In this document: in pieces, positions 27,217 through 35,899 of the stretch
How the letters are laid out: each line of letters opens with the position of its first letter
How positions within the stretch are numbered: position 1 is the stretch's first letter
Assembly (NCBI RefSeq): GCF_014696105.1
Contig: NZ_JACJPO010000012.1
Span: 37,990-101,989, forward strand
Direction of reading: 5' to 3'
DNA: 64,000 nucleotides
Origin: Microcoleus sp. FACHB-1515
Lineage (GTDB): Bacteria; Cyanobacteriota; Cyanobacteriia; Elainellales; Elainellaceae
Notes under the pieces: model-generated
Seen by the model: only the letters and a program-made list of their open reading frames with translations
Databases searched by the model: none
What the model was told of the DNA's origin: nothing
Made by a program: the position numbers and the translations under genes

Positions 27217-28866
27217 TTAAGGTAGATATTTCGCCACCCAGACATCCCAAACTGGACTGCGGGGATTGGTTGCACCAAGCGATCCGCCTGTAATTCCCAT
27301 CACGTGAATTTGATTGACACTATCGACAGCGATCGCATAGGCTCGATCTTCCCAACGAGTTGCTAGCAGTTCACCCCACAGATTGCTGCCTTGGCTATTA
27401 AATTTGGCAAAATAGGCGTTCCAACTTCCGCCAACGGTCGCCGAGCCGAAAGCATCTTGCGTCCGGCCAGAAACATACAAATCGTCTGCTTGGTCGATCG
27501 CCAAGTCCGCTAAATCCGTCACGAAAGAACCGAATTGAGTTGTCCAAATTTGTGCGCCGTCGGCTGTAAATTTGCTGATCCAAGGTTTGTTTTCCGGCCA
27601 AATACTGCCCGCAGAACCACCCGTATTGCCACCAACGTAAACGTTATCGGCACGATCGATCACGATGGCATTGGCTCGATCGATCGGGCTAGCCGAACCA
27701 AACTGTTTCACCCAAAGCAAGCTGCCTGCTGTGCTGTATTTGGCAAGCCAAGCATCATCGCCACCTGCACTGCTTCCAGCAAGTGCGCCTGGAGTTTCAC
27801 CTGCAATGTAGGCATTGCCCTGGCTATCGACCGCAACGCTAAACGCTTCGTCATAGCCGGAAGTGCCGAGTTGTCCCGTCCACTGACGCTCGCCATTGCT
27901 ATTGTACTTGGCAACCCAGGCATCTAAGCTTCCGGCATTCGCACCACCGATCGAACCAGATGTTCGACCCGTGATGTACAAGTTTCCGCTGGAGTCAATT
28001 GCAATGTCGTTGCCAATGTTGCCACTGCCTCGCAAATAGTCAATCCAAAGCTGATTGCCGCTGCTGTCATACTTGGCAATAAACGCGCTAGCCCGGTTAA
28101 ATTGACCAGACCCAGCAGTTGCGCCTGTGAGATAAAGATTTCCAGCACTGTCCGTCACCAGACCCTTGATGTAGTCATTGCTTGATGTTGCAATTTTACG
28201 GAGCCACTGCTGATTTCCGGCTGCATCGTATTTCGCAAACCAGGCGTCGTCAAAGCCTGCTCGTGAACCACCGCCAACAGTGCTGTTGGAATTGCCACTG
28301 ATGAAGGTGTTGCCAAAGCGATCGATCGCGATCGCTTCCGCATGATTGTTGGCTGCCGTTGCCCTCTCAGGATTATCCGTTGGGATTTGTCGAATCCAGG
28401 CTTGTCTAGGGTTGGCTGAAGTTGAGGGCGCAGGCGTGGGCGCAGGCGTGGGCGCAGGCGTGGGCGCAGGTGTGGGAACAGGTGCAGGTGTGGGAACAGG
28501 TGCAGGTGCAGGCGTGGGTGTGGGCGTTGCCGTTGCAGAGGCTTGCAGCGAGTAGGGCGTGTCACCACTGCGGCGAAACACGCGCAGGTAGTAAGTGCCT
28601 GCTGCCAAAGTTGTTTGAATTTGCTCTGACGATGTGCCGCTCTTGTTCGATCGCTGCAATTGCCGTCCGCGATTGTTCAACAATGCCAGATCCGCATTGG
28701 CTCGCAACCGCCCCAATGACACGGTGAGCGAACTTCTCCCTGTAAGCTGAAATCGAAAGAAATCTTGTGTATCCGATCGACCAACCTGTCCGCTTCGAGC
28801 TAGCTGTCTGTTGGTGAGATTACCCAGAGAATTCGTAGTGCCGAGGCTGTTGTCATTTCTTGCCAT
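27217..28866 (-). CDS. PPC-like domain plus SBBP-type beta-propeller protein
   Basis: From the ATG at 28866 the product is 549 residues. Residues ~10-110 resemble a bacterial pre-peptidase C-terminal (PPC) domain ([20 protein letters not shown], then [11 protein letters not shown]). A Pro-Thr-Ala linker of about 45 residues follows. From ~165 to the end there are seven or more repeats of 40-50 residues of the form [16 protein letters not shown]...D.W.AKY...G...W, the SBBP/YVTN-like blade pattern of secreted beta-propellers. No classical signal peptide is seen. It is paralogous in design to 45912-47594. Probably extracellular; ligand unknown. Confidence 0.8.
   Translation of the reverse strand: MARNDNSLGTTNSLGNLTNRQLARSGQVGRSDTQDFFRFQLTGRSSLTVSLGRLRANADLALLNNRGRQLQRSNKSGTSSEQIQTTLAAGTYYLRVFRRSGDTPYSLQASATATPTPTPAPAPVPTPAPVPTPAPTPAPTPAPTPAPSTSANPRQAWIRQIPTDNPERATAANNHAEAIAIDRFGNTFISGNSNSTVGGGSRAGFDDAWFAKYDAAGNQQWLRKIATSSNDYIKGLVTDSAGNLYLTGATAGSGQFNRASAFIAKYDSSGNQLWIDYLRGSGNIGNDIAIDSSGNLYITGRTSGSIGGANAGSLDAWVAKYNSNGERQWTGQLGTSGYDEAFSVAVDSQGNAYIAGETPGALAGSSAGGDDAWLAKYSTAGSLLWVKQFGSASPIDRANAIVIDRADNVYVGGNTGGSAGSIWPENKPWISKFTADGAQIWTTQFGSFVTDLADLAIDQADDLYVSGRTQDAFGSATVGGSWNAYFAKFNSQGSNLWGELLATRWEDRAYAIAVDSVNQIHVMGITGGSLGATNPRSPVWDVWVAKYLP
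28424..28520 (-). repeat. low-complexity (PTPA)n-coding repeat
   Basis: Short units such as GTGGGCGCAGGC and GTGGGAACAGGTGCAG on the + strand recur in tandem and encode the Pro/Thr/Ala linker of the beta-propeller protein. The linker length is probably variable between strains. Confidence 0.75.
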
Positions 28867-29041
28867 TTCGTCAGCATTTAGTGTTTTGTTGCAGCAAACG
28901 ATGCTGATCGCACGGTGGCCGACCGAGTAGCTGATGTGTTCGATTACCAGCAAGAGCGCAGCATGATAGTCAGAATCATACTCAGAACTTCAGTGATTCT
29001 ACGATCGCTTTACGAAAGCTTTATTTCATAGGCGATCGCAA

Positions 29042-29068
29042 AAGCCGAGGCAGTTGACACCCCGGCTT
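29042..29068 (-). terminator. agrE terminator
   Basis: Minus-strand AAGCCGGGG and CCTCGGCTT form a stem separated by about 9 nt and followed by TTGCG. It sits 28 bp after the agrE stop. The T-run is short, so efficiency is uncertain. Confidence 0.55.
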
Positions 29069-29095
29069 CCACAGATATCTCAAGAGTTGATCGCG

Positions 29096-31210
29096 CTAGC
29101 GCACTGCTGCCGCTTCGTAACGACTCGTCAGGCGGCTAAGCTGCTGCACCAACAAGCTGAGGAACAAGCCCACGTCTGTCACCACGCCGACCGATTCAAC
29201 CGAGCCGCGATCGCTCAGCTTCGTCACCACAGCCGGATTGATATCGACGCAAACCATCTTCACGCCTGCCGGAGTCATGTTGCCCACCCCGATCGAATGC
29301 AGCATCGAGGAGAGCATCAAAATCATATCTGCGCCTTCAATCAGTCGAGCGTAATCGGATTGCGCCTGAATTAAATCCATCTGTGTATCAGGCAAGGGAC
29401 CATCATCGCGAATTGACCCAGCCAGCGAGAACGGCACATTTTTCTTCACACACTCGTAGAAAATGCCACTGGTGACAATGCCTTGATTGACCGCTTCAGC
29501 AATGCTGCCGTAGCGTCGAATCGTGTTGATCGCCTTCAGGTGGTGACGATGCCCGCCTCGAACAGAAACGCCGCGCTTCATATCCATGCCCAGCGACGTG
29601 CCCATCATCGACTGCTCAATATCGTGAACGGCGATCGCATTGCCACCGAGCAACGCCTGCACATAGCCCTCGCGAATCAGATGCGACAGATGCTCGCCGC
29701 CTCCCGTGTGAATTACAACCGGGCCAGCCGTGACAACGACCTTGCCGCCCTGATCGCGAATCTTCCGCAGTTCCCAGGCAATTTGCTCCACGACCAGTTC
29801 CACGCGCCGTTCGCTCGACACGCCCGCGCCCATAAAGCTAAATTCCTGAGTGGGCTGCGGATTGCGAGCTTCCGGCTTGCGGACGGTGCGAATGCCGCTG
29901 GTGCCGACAACGACGCGATCGCCCTCCGCCAAGTCGCGCAAAAGGCTACAGCGAGCCGTCAAACCGTTCGGGGTCTCGGAGACGACGATCGCCCCGTCCA
30001 TCCGCTGATTCTGAACGCGCACCCACTGATTTTTCACCAGCACTTCCGTCGGATAGATTGTCGTCACATAGAAGTCATCTGGCGCAACTCCCGCTTTGGG
30101 CGCGGTTTCCAGCGTGCAGTTGGACACTTCATTCGAGACGGCCACTGCACCCATGTCGATCAGTTGCGACATGATCGTTTCCATCACGTCGCGAGAGGGA
30201 GCCGTTACCTTCACTTCTGCCGATGATGTACTTTGCCGCTGTTCGCCCAAGCGGAAATTTAAGACTTGAAAGCTGCCGCCCGCTTCGACAATCAGATCCA
30301 GGGCGCGGTTGACAATGCCAGAATCAAGCAGATGGCCTTCAAGCTGAATCACGCGAGAGTCGATCGCAGCAGCCGCGTGAACTTCGACGCGCACAGGTTC
30401 CGTCACGCGCAAGGTCAAGCATTTCGCCGCGCCGCCCGCTTTGAGAAATTCAGTCAAGGGCGTTTCGATCACCTCAAAGCCGACGTTCGCCAAGCGCTGC
30501 TTCAGGTCATCGCTGGCCTGATTCATCACGATCGTGCGATCGACATTCACGGCATTGCAGGCAAAATTCACCGCATCCGCCTCGGCCACCGGAATTCGCT
30601 TCGCTTCTGGGACGCGCATCTCGATCAGCCGATTCGAGTAGGCATCAAACGCAGGCGGATAGTACAGCAAATAGCCGTCCGTCAAGGGGCAAAAGCAAGT
30701 GTCGAGATGGTAGAAGCGATCGTCCATCAGGCGCAGCGACAGCACTTCAATATCCAGCCACTTGGCGAGGTAGGGGTGTGAATCAAGCTCCGATCGAAAG
30801 CCGTAACCCGCCCACAGCCAGCGGCCTTCGCGATCGAGCAAGGCATCGCCCGCGCCTTCAAACGGCAAATCTTTCGGCAGTTCAAACACGGTGTAGCCCT
30901 GCTGCTCAAACCACGCTTTGAAAAACGGCTCTTCGCCCTGCCGCTCTTTGTGATAGAAACGGCTCAAAACGACGTTATCGCCCAACACCAAGCCCGCATT
31001 CGCCGTAAACACCATATCGGGCACGCCTTTTTGCGGCTCGATCAAGTCCACAGCGGCAAGATCTTTCAAAATAAAGTGCAGCTTGTCCCACTGTTCGGCA
31101 GCGCGATCGCGAGACGACTTGTGAATATTTCCTTCCATCCAAGGATTGATCACATAGTCCACGTCGTAGTGATCGGGCGAACACATCAAAATCCGAATCG
31201 GAGCGCTCAT
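29096..31210 (-). CDS. agrE: bifunctional arginine dihydrolase/ornithine cyclodeaminase
   Basis: From the ATG at 31210 the protein has 704 residues, the usual AgrE length. The N-terminal half is a guanidine-modifying domain: PDMVFTANAGLVLG, FEGAGDALLD, YHLDTCFCPL and GGAAKCLTL carry the catalytic acidic, His and Cys residues. The C-terminal half is the LOR/SDH-type domain with a nucleotide-binding region (KVVVTAGPVVIHTGGGEHLS). Known enzymes convert arginine to ornithine, CO2 and two ammonia, then ornithine to proline. In cyanobacteria this mobilises nitrogen from cyanophycin. The gene stands alone with its own terminator. Confidence 0.92.
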   Translation of the reverse strand: MSAPIRILMCSPDHYDVDYVINPWMEGNIHKSSRDRAAEQWDKLHFILKDLAAVDLIEPQKGVPDMVFTANAGLVLGDNVVLSRFYHKERQGEEPFFKAWFEQQGYTVFELPKDLPFEGAGDALLDREGRWLWAGYGFRSELDSHPYLAKWLDIEVLSLRLMDDRFYHLDTCFCPLTDGYLLYYPPAFDAYSNRLIEMRVPEAKRIPVAEADAVNFACNAVNVDRTIVMNQASDDLKQRLANVGFEVIETPLTEFLKAGGAAKCLTLRVTEPVRVEVHAAAAIDSRVIQLEGHLLDSGIVNRALDLIVEAGGSFQVLNFRLGEQRQSTSSAEVKVTAPSRDVMETIMSQLIDMGAVAVSNEVSNCTLETAPKAGVAPDDFYVTTIYPTEVLVKNQWVRVQNQRMDGAIVVSETPNGLTARCSLLRDLAEGDRVVVGTSGIRTVRKPEARNPQPTQEFSFMGAGVSSERRVELVVEQIAWELRKIRDQGGKVVVTAGPVVIHTGGGEHLSHLIREGYVQALLGGNAIAVHDIEQSMMGTSLGMDMKRGVSVRGGHRHHLKAINTIRRYGSIAEAVNQGIVTSGIFYECVKKNVPFSLAGSIRDDGPLPDTQMDLIQAQSDYARLIEGADMILMLSSMLHSIGVGNMTPAGVKMVCVDINPAVVTKLSDRGSVESVGVVTDVGLFLSLLVQQLSRLTSRYEAAAVR

Positions 31211-31570
31211 AAAATTCCTGTCGCGTTGGGTAGATAGACACGGCATCGCCACGCGCAGGCAAAATTCGCCATAGCAGGCCGGATACCCACGAAAATCAAG
31301 ATCCTATTCTATTACTTTGTGACAGTCGATCGAGCAAAGAGCGATCGATGTCAAGCCTTCCTCACTTTGTGAAGATTATGTTGTTTGGGGTCTTGGGGCG
31401 ATCGTACTCAGCCAAATCGAATTGCCAAAAGTTCACTTTCCAGAAATTTGAGTATGAAAGTGCAACCCTTCAGAGCGGTTAGATCATCGAATACAAATCA
31501 GAGATTTCAAAATTAACGAATTGCTATCTTTGGTAATTTCTAGAAGTAATCATCCTAGTAAACAATCTAG

Positions 31571-31726
31571 TCAATCTGCTAGATGTTGCAGCCCTAATTG
31601 CGCTGCAATTTGAGTCAGCCACAGATAGGAATGCTGAAAGGGCGATAGCGTAAGCAGCACAGCATCAAATGTAGCAGGCGCTCTGGTCTGGTTTAGCGCC
31701 CCTCGCAAGTAGTATTTTTGTATTAG
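31571..31726 (-). pseudogene. C-terminal protein fragment (relic)
   Basis: A 51-codon open frame bounded by stops reads like real protein: LIQKYYLRGALNQTRAP, TFDAVLLTLSPFQHSYLWL, TQIAAQLGLQHLAD. It has no ATG and only a TTG inside. It lies in a ~600-bp gap (31211-31813) otherwise without features, and is probably the remnant of a lost gene. Parent family unknown. Confidence 0.4.
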
Positions 31727-31813
31727 TCAATCGCTGACCTGGGATAGACGGCGATCGCCCTATCCCACTTCGATAATTGAGTCAAAGCAGCATTTAATAT
31801 AGGAATCCTAAAA

Positions 31814-32194
31814 ATGTCGATCGAAGAATTGCGGAAAAGCGACATGATGGCGCATTTGCTAGATGCGCTTGATGAAGGCAAAGATATTGGTCACTATGGC
31901 CGCTTGACGTTTGCGATGATTGCCCGTCACTTCATGGACGATGACGCGCTGATTGAATATCTGCAAAAAGACAAAGACTTCAGCGAAGTGGAAGCCAAAG
32001 CATTGGTTAAGCAGGTGGAAGGCAAAGACTACAATCCACCGAAGCGCGATCGCATTTTGGACTGGCAAAGCCAGCAGGAATTTCCGATTTGTCCGAATGC
32101 TGATGATCCAGATTCCTGCAATGTCTATCGCGATCTAAAGTTTCCCGATCACGTTTACGAACACATTTCCAGCTACTACGAACACAAAGTTTAA
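31814..32194 (+). CDS. conserved-type cyanobacterial protein, function unknown
   Basis: A 126-residue acidic soluble protein. The helical N-terminal part has DDGK-like turns (LLDALDEGKDIGHYGRLTF), a middle DDDALIEYLQKDKDFSEVEA and a C-terminal part with FPICPNADDPDSCNVYRDLK, containing two cysteines, then FPDHVYEHISSYYEHK. The two Cys and several His/Tyr could bind metal, but this is a guess. AGGAATCC precedes the ATG. The gene is closed by a bidirectional terminator. Confidence 0.65.
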   Translation: MSIEELRKSDMMAHLLDALDEGKDIGHYGRLTFAMIARHFMDDDALIEYLQKDKDFSEVEAKALVKQVEGKDYNPPKRDRILDWQSQQEFPICPNADDPDSCNVYRDLKFPDHVYEHISSYYEHKV

Positions 32195-32207
32195 CTTGTA
32201 ATCGAGA

Positions 32208-32229
32208 GGAAGGTGCGATCGCGCCTTCC
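32208..32229. terminator. bidirectional HIP1-centred terminator
   Basis: GGAAGGTGCGATCGCGCCTTCC is an inverted repeat (one internal mismatch) between convergent genes. TTCTTT follows on the + strand. Confidence 0.65.
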
Positions 32230-32233
32230 TTCT

Positions 32234-33004
32234 TTATTCGGTCAATAAGCAGTCTTGAATATCTTGAAGCGTGATGTAGTCTTTTGGTTTTGCAAGAGAG
32301 CGGTTGGCGAGAATTCGCATCGGTGAATTTGGCTCACCCAAATCGGAAACGACGAGAATCGCTTCGTGCAAATCTTCTTGAGCGGTGTAGCTGCTGACGG
32401 TGACAAGTGTGCGGAATCCAGCCGCGATCGCGGCCACCAAACCCTGACGCGAATCTTCAATCACCAAGGTATTTTGAGTGGACAAATTCAATCGTTCTTT
32501 TGCTAGCAAATAAATATCTGGAGCGGGTTTTTTGTGGGACACAATGTCGCCTGCAAAAATGTGAAACTGCGCGGCTTGTTCCTGACCAACCACGTATTCT
32601 AGAACGGCACGAACTGAAGATTCGGCAGAAGTGGAAGCGACAACGAGTGTCCAACCGGAGGCGATCGCCTCGTTTGTCAATCGAGCAATTCCGGGACGAG
32701 CAGGTAATCTTCCGCTCTGCACCATGTCTTGATAAACCGCACTTTTGTAGCGATGCCACTGGGCAATCAGTTGTTGTTGCTCATCTGGATTGGTTGGCAG
32801 CTTTGCCGCTGCGATCAATTCGGGAGTGAGCAGGCTTGCCATTCGTTCTTTGCCGCCGCCGATCGCCAGCTTTTCTGCATAGTCGGCTTGCGACCACTGC
32901 ACGGGCAATCCGAAATGTTGAAAGGTTTGGTTGAAGGCGGGCAAATGTCCATCGCGCTCGGTGTCAGCGAGAACGCCATCGCAGTCAAAAATAATTGCGC
33001 TCAT
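32234..33004 (-). CDS. cbbY: HAD-IA phosphatase, CbbY type
   Basis: A 256-residue HAD hydrolase. Motif I is IIFDCDGVLADTERDGH (nucleophile Asp near 8 and acid Asp near 10), the cap carries KLAIGGGKERM, motif II is VASTS, motif III Lys is SHKKPAPD and motif IV is VIEDSRQG. The DTERDGH and GGGKERM signatures match plastid and cyanobacterial CbbY, which removes phosphate from xylulose-1,5-bisphosphate, an inhibitor of Rubisco. Other HAD substrates cannot be excluded. The gene lies alone beside the TVP38-family gene. Confidence 0.85.
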   Translation of the reverse strand: MSAIIFDCDGVLADTERDGHLPAFNQTFQHFGLPVQWSQADYAEKLAIGGGKERMASLLTPELIAAAKLPTNPDEQQQLIAQWHRYKSAVYQDMVQSGRLPARPGIARLTNEAIASGWTLVVASTSAESSVRAVLEYVVGQEQAAQFHIFAGDIVSHKKPAPDIYLLAKERLNLSTQNTLVIEDSRQGLVAAIAAGFRTLVTVSSYTAQEDLHEAILVVSDLGEPNSPMRILANRSLAKPKDYITLQDIQDCLLTE

Positions 33005-33040
33005 GCGATCTTCAGCAAATTTGGGATCGATTCTACGTCG

Positions 33041-33664
33041 CTATTCGACCACTTTGCGAAGGGCATTGCGAGCGATCGCGGCAATATACAGCGAGGCGGC
33101 GATCGTGGCGATTAATCCCAACCCGTAAAGCGCGGATTCGATCGGCGTTTTGCTGCGGGTGGCTGCGCCAGAGAATAGCGCTGCCAAGTTGCCAAACAGC
33201 GCACCGATATAAACGTACATCAGCGTTCCAGGAATCATGCCGATCGCGCCGAGCACATAATCGCGTAGCGAAACCTGCGTGATTCCATAGGCGTAATTTT
33301 GCAGCACAAACGGAAAGACAGGTGACAGGCGCGTCAGCAAAACGATTTTCAGCCCTTCTGCCCCGACTGCCCGATCGATCGCTTGAAACGTCGAATTTCG
33401 GGCAATGCGATCGGCCACCCAGCCGCGAGCAAGATAGCGCCCAATCAAGAAAGCGGCGATTGATCCCAGCGTCGCTCCAATAAAAACCACCACCGATCCG
33501 ACCAGCCAGCCATAAACTGCGCCCGCTCCCAGCGTCAGGAAAAAGCTGGGAAAGCAAACGATCGTCGCCGCGATGTACAAACCCACAAAGGCGATCGCGC
33601 CTGCTGTGCCAAGTCCGTCAACCCAAACGAGCGCCGATTCAATCAGATCAGCAGGTGCAGTCAT
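33041..33664 (-). CDS. TVP38/TMEM64 (DedA-like) membrane protein
   Basis: A 207-residue inner-membrane protein with about five hydrophobic segments. The family core is VCFPSFFLTLGAGAVYGWLVG, then ATLGSIAAFLIGRYLARGWV split about residues 35-75, and LTRLSPVFPFVLQNYAYGIT near 105-125. DedA/VTT proteins have re-entrant loops and are linked to lipid scrambling or membrane homeostasis. It precedes cbbY by 36 bp on the same strand, so the pair may be one transcript, although their functions seem unrelated. Confidence 0.9.
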   Translation of the reverse strand: MTAPADLIESALVWVDGLGTAGAIAFVGLYIAATIVCFPSFFLTLGAGAVYGWLVGSVVVFIGATLGSIAAFLIGRYLARGWVADRIARNSTFQAIDRAVGAEGLKIVLLTRLSPVFPFVLQNYAYGITQVSLRDYVLGAIGMIPGTLMYVYIGALFGNLAALFSGAATRSKTPIESALYGLGLIATIAASLYIAAIARNALRKVVE

Positions 33665-33852
33665 GGTGAAAAAGTAAAGGCTATGAGCGCGATTCTATAG
33701 CAGAGATGAGGAATTGGGGATTAGCGGTTCGGCTGAAATTAACGCGGGCGTGCGGGATGCGGCGATCCTGTTTTTGGCAAGAAGCGATCGATTCCGGTGA
33801 ACGGAGTGGCGCGATCGAGCCATAATAAATTTGTGAAGGTTTGTGAAGACGC

Positions 33853-35022
33853 ATGAAACGATTTGCCCTGGTTCGATCGATCCTGCTGCTGGCAGTCTGC
33901 TGGCTGCTCTCAGTTCAGCCTGTTTGGGCGGCGAGTGCGGAACTAAGTTGGCTGGATGCACCTGCGGCAGATTCGTCCAGCTTCCAAAAGGCGATGGCTC
34001 CGCAAACCTGGCAGTTTCCGCAGGATTTTGGTCCGCATGAAGGCTATCAAACCGAATGGTGGTACTACACCGGAAACTTGCAAACGGCAGAAGGGCGACC
34101 GTTTGGATTTCAGTTGACGTTCTTTCGGCAGGCAATTACTCCTGAAGCACAAACTGTCTCCAACGCATCCCACTGGCGCGGCAATCAAATCTACTCGGCA
34201 CACTTCACGCTCAGCGACATTGCCGAAAAGCAGTTTTATCCCTACGAGCGCTTTAGTCGCGGACAAATTAACTTGGCCGGAGCCGAAAACGATCCTTATC
34301 ACGTTTGGCTGGAAGACTGGTCAGCGATCGCAACTGCCCCAAATCAAGTGCGCTTGCAGGCGAAAAGCGACCAAATCGCGATCGATCTGACTGTGACGCA
34401 AACGCGCCCGCCCGTTTTGCAGGGCGATCGCGGCTACAGCGTGAAGGGAGCAGAACCGGGAAATGCCTCGTACTACTATTCGCTGGTGCAGCAGCTAACG
34501 GCGGGAACGGTGACGATCGCCGATCAAACCTATGAGGTCACAGGCATTACCTGGAAAGACCACGAATATTCGACCAGTGCGCTGACAGCCGGAACGGTCG
34601 GCTGGGATTGGTTTTCGATGCAGTTTGAGAACGGCGCAGCGTTGATGCTGTATCTGCTCAGGCATGATGACGGATCGATCGAACCGCAGTCCGCAGGCAA
34701 GTTCATTCTGTCAGACGGCACGACACAAGCGATCGCCAAAGACGACTGGAATATCCGCGTTCTCGACACCTGGAAAAGTCCAAGCAGCAAAGCCACCTAT
34801 CCGGCAAAGTGGGCGATCGATCTGCCCAAGCTCGATCTGTCGCTGACGGCTCAAGCTTTGATGCCCAACCAAGAACTGAACACGGCAACAGCAACTTATT
34901 GGGAAGGCGCAGTTGGCTTTCAGGGAAGCTGGCAAGATCAGCCGCTTCGCGGTCAAGGCTATGTGGAATTGACCGGATACGCCGATCGCCTCGATTCCCT
35001 TCTGGCCGAGCGAACGCCCTAA
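33853..35022 (+). CDS. secreted AttH/CrtC-like lipocalin-fold protein
   Basis: A 389-residue protein with a signal peptide (LLLAVCWLLSVQPVWA, cleavage near 26). The mature part has the AttH/CrtC double beta-barrel signature: HEGYQTEWWYYTGNLQT, PFGFQLTFFRQAI, AHFTLSDI, and VTGITWKDHEYS with WFSMQFENGAALMLYLLR. CrtC hydrates carotenoids; most AttH-like proteins have no known reaction. The exported location makes a carotenoid biosynthetic role doubtful. Its last 4 bases overlap the convergent tyrA stop. Confidence 0.85.
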   Translation: MKRFALVRSILLLAVCWLLSVQPVWAASAELSWLDAPAADSSSFQKAMAPQTWQFPQDFGPHEGYQTEWWYYTGNLQTAEGRPFGFQLTFFRQAITPEAQTVSNASHWRGNQIYSAHFTLSDIAEKQFYPYERFSRGQINLAGAENDPYHVWLEDWSAIATAPNQVRLQAKSDQIAIDLTVTQTRPPVLQGDRGYSVKGAEPGNASYYYSLVQQLTAGTVTIADQTYEVTGITWKDHEYSTSALTAGTVGWDWFSMQFENGAALMLYLLRHDDGSIEPQSAGKFILSDGTTQAIAKDDWNIRVLDTWKSPSSKATYPAKWAIDLPKLDLSLTAQALMPNQELNTATATYWEGAVGFQGSWQDQPLRGQGYVELTGYADRLDSLLAERTP

Positions 35023-35891
35023 TCCTCTTGCAAGAAGCGGGGTCGCGCCGCTTGTGTTTCCGTCAAGAGCGCTTCGATCGCGTCCCAATCTGCTCGATCG
35101 ACGCAATCGATCATTTCGTCGAGTCGATCGCGATAGATTAACAGCGCTTGCCGCAGTGCCGCCTGATTGTAGCAAGCCATCATCACGCCGAGTTCAGGAA
35201 CGCCGCCCCCGACGCGACTCGCATCGCGAAAGCCAGAACTCGCCAGCTTTTGAGCTAAATTTTGAATCGTGGCGTCCGGTTCGCTCAGGCAGGCGCGAAT
35301 CAGGCTGGCGCTAACCATGACGGGCAGATGCGAAATCCAAGCAACTGCGCGATCGTGCGCTTCAGGCTCGCACTCATACACGATCGCACCGACGGCTTTG
35401 GCGATTTCGGTGACGATCGCGATCGCTTCCGGTGGCGTGGAGTCGATCGGCGTCAGCACATACGGCTTTTGCACAAATAGATCGGCCTCAGCAACATCCA
35501 GTCCGCTTTCGGCTTTTCCGGCCATTGGATGTCCGCCCACGAAGTTCGGCCAGAGGGGAGCGATCGTCTCGACAATGCTGGCCTTTACCGATCCCACATC
35601 CGTCAAGACAGTTGTGGATTTCAGGTGAGGCAGCAGCGATCGCACGGTTGGTTCGATCGCGGCGATCGGTGTACACAAAATCACGACATCGGCAGTTGCA
35701 AGGCAATCGAAATTCACGCTGGCTTCGTCGGCTGCGCCGATCGCGATCGCCTGCTGGCAAACTTGCGATCGACGGCTGACTCCCAAGATGGTGTAGTTTC
35801 GAGTCGAATCCGTTCTGGCAGCGCTACGCGATCGCAAAGCTAAGCCGAGCGAACCGCCGATCAGCCCCAATCCAACAATGCCGACGCGCAT
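35019..35891 (-). CDS. tyrA: prephenate/arogenate dehydrogenase
   Basis: From the ATG at 35891 the product is 290 residues. The Rossmann motif GIVGLGLIGGSLGLAL is at the N-terminus; TDVGSVKASIV and FVGGHPMAGKAESG are TyrA signatures, the latter with the catalytic His. Cyanobacterial TyrA usually uses arogenate and NADP to make tyrosine. The helical dimerisation domain contains ASSGFRDASRVGGGVPELG. It lies 8 bp downstream of the APC permease gene on the same strand, so they may be co-transcribed. Confidence 0.93.
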   Translation of the reverse strand: MRVGIVGLGLIGGSLGLALRSRSAARTDSTRNYTILGVSRRSQVCQQAIAIGAADEASVNFDCLATADVVILCTPIAAIEPTVRSLLPHLKSTTVLTDVGSVKASIVETIAPLWPNFVGGHPMAGKAESGLDVAEADLFVQKPYVLTPIDSTPPEAIAIVTEIAKAVGAIVYECEPEAHDRAVAWISHLPVMVSASLIRACLSEPDATIQNLAQKLASSGFRDASRVGGGVPELGVMMACYNQAALRQALLIYRDRLDEMIDCVDRADWDAIEALLTETQAARPRFLQED

Positions 35892-35899
35892 TTTTGCTC

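Noticed and set aside
28424..28520. CRISPR-like periodic repeats
   Set aside because: They are 6-12 bp units coding a Pro/Ala/Thr linker, with no spacers.
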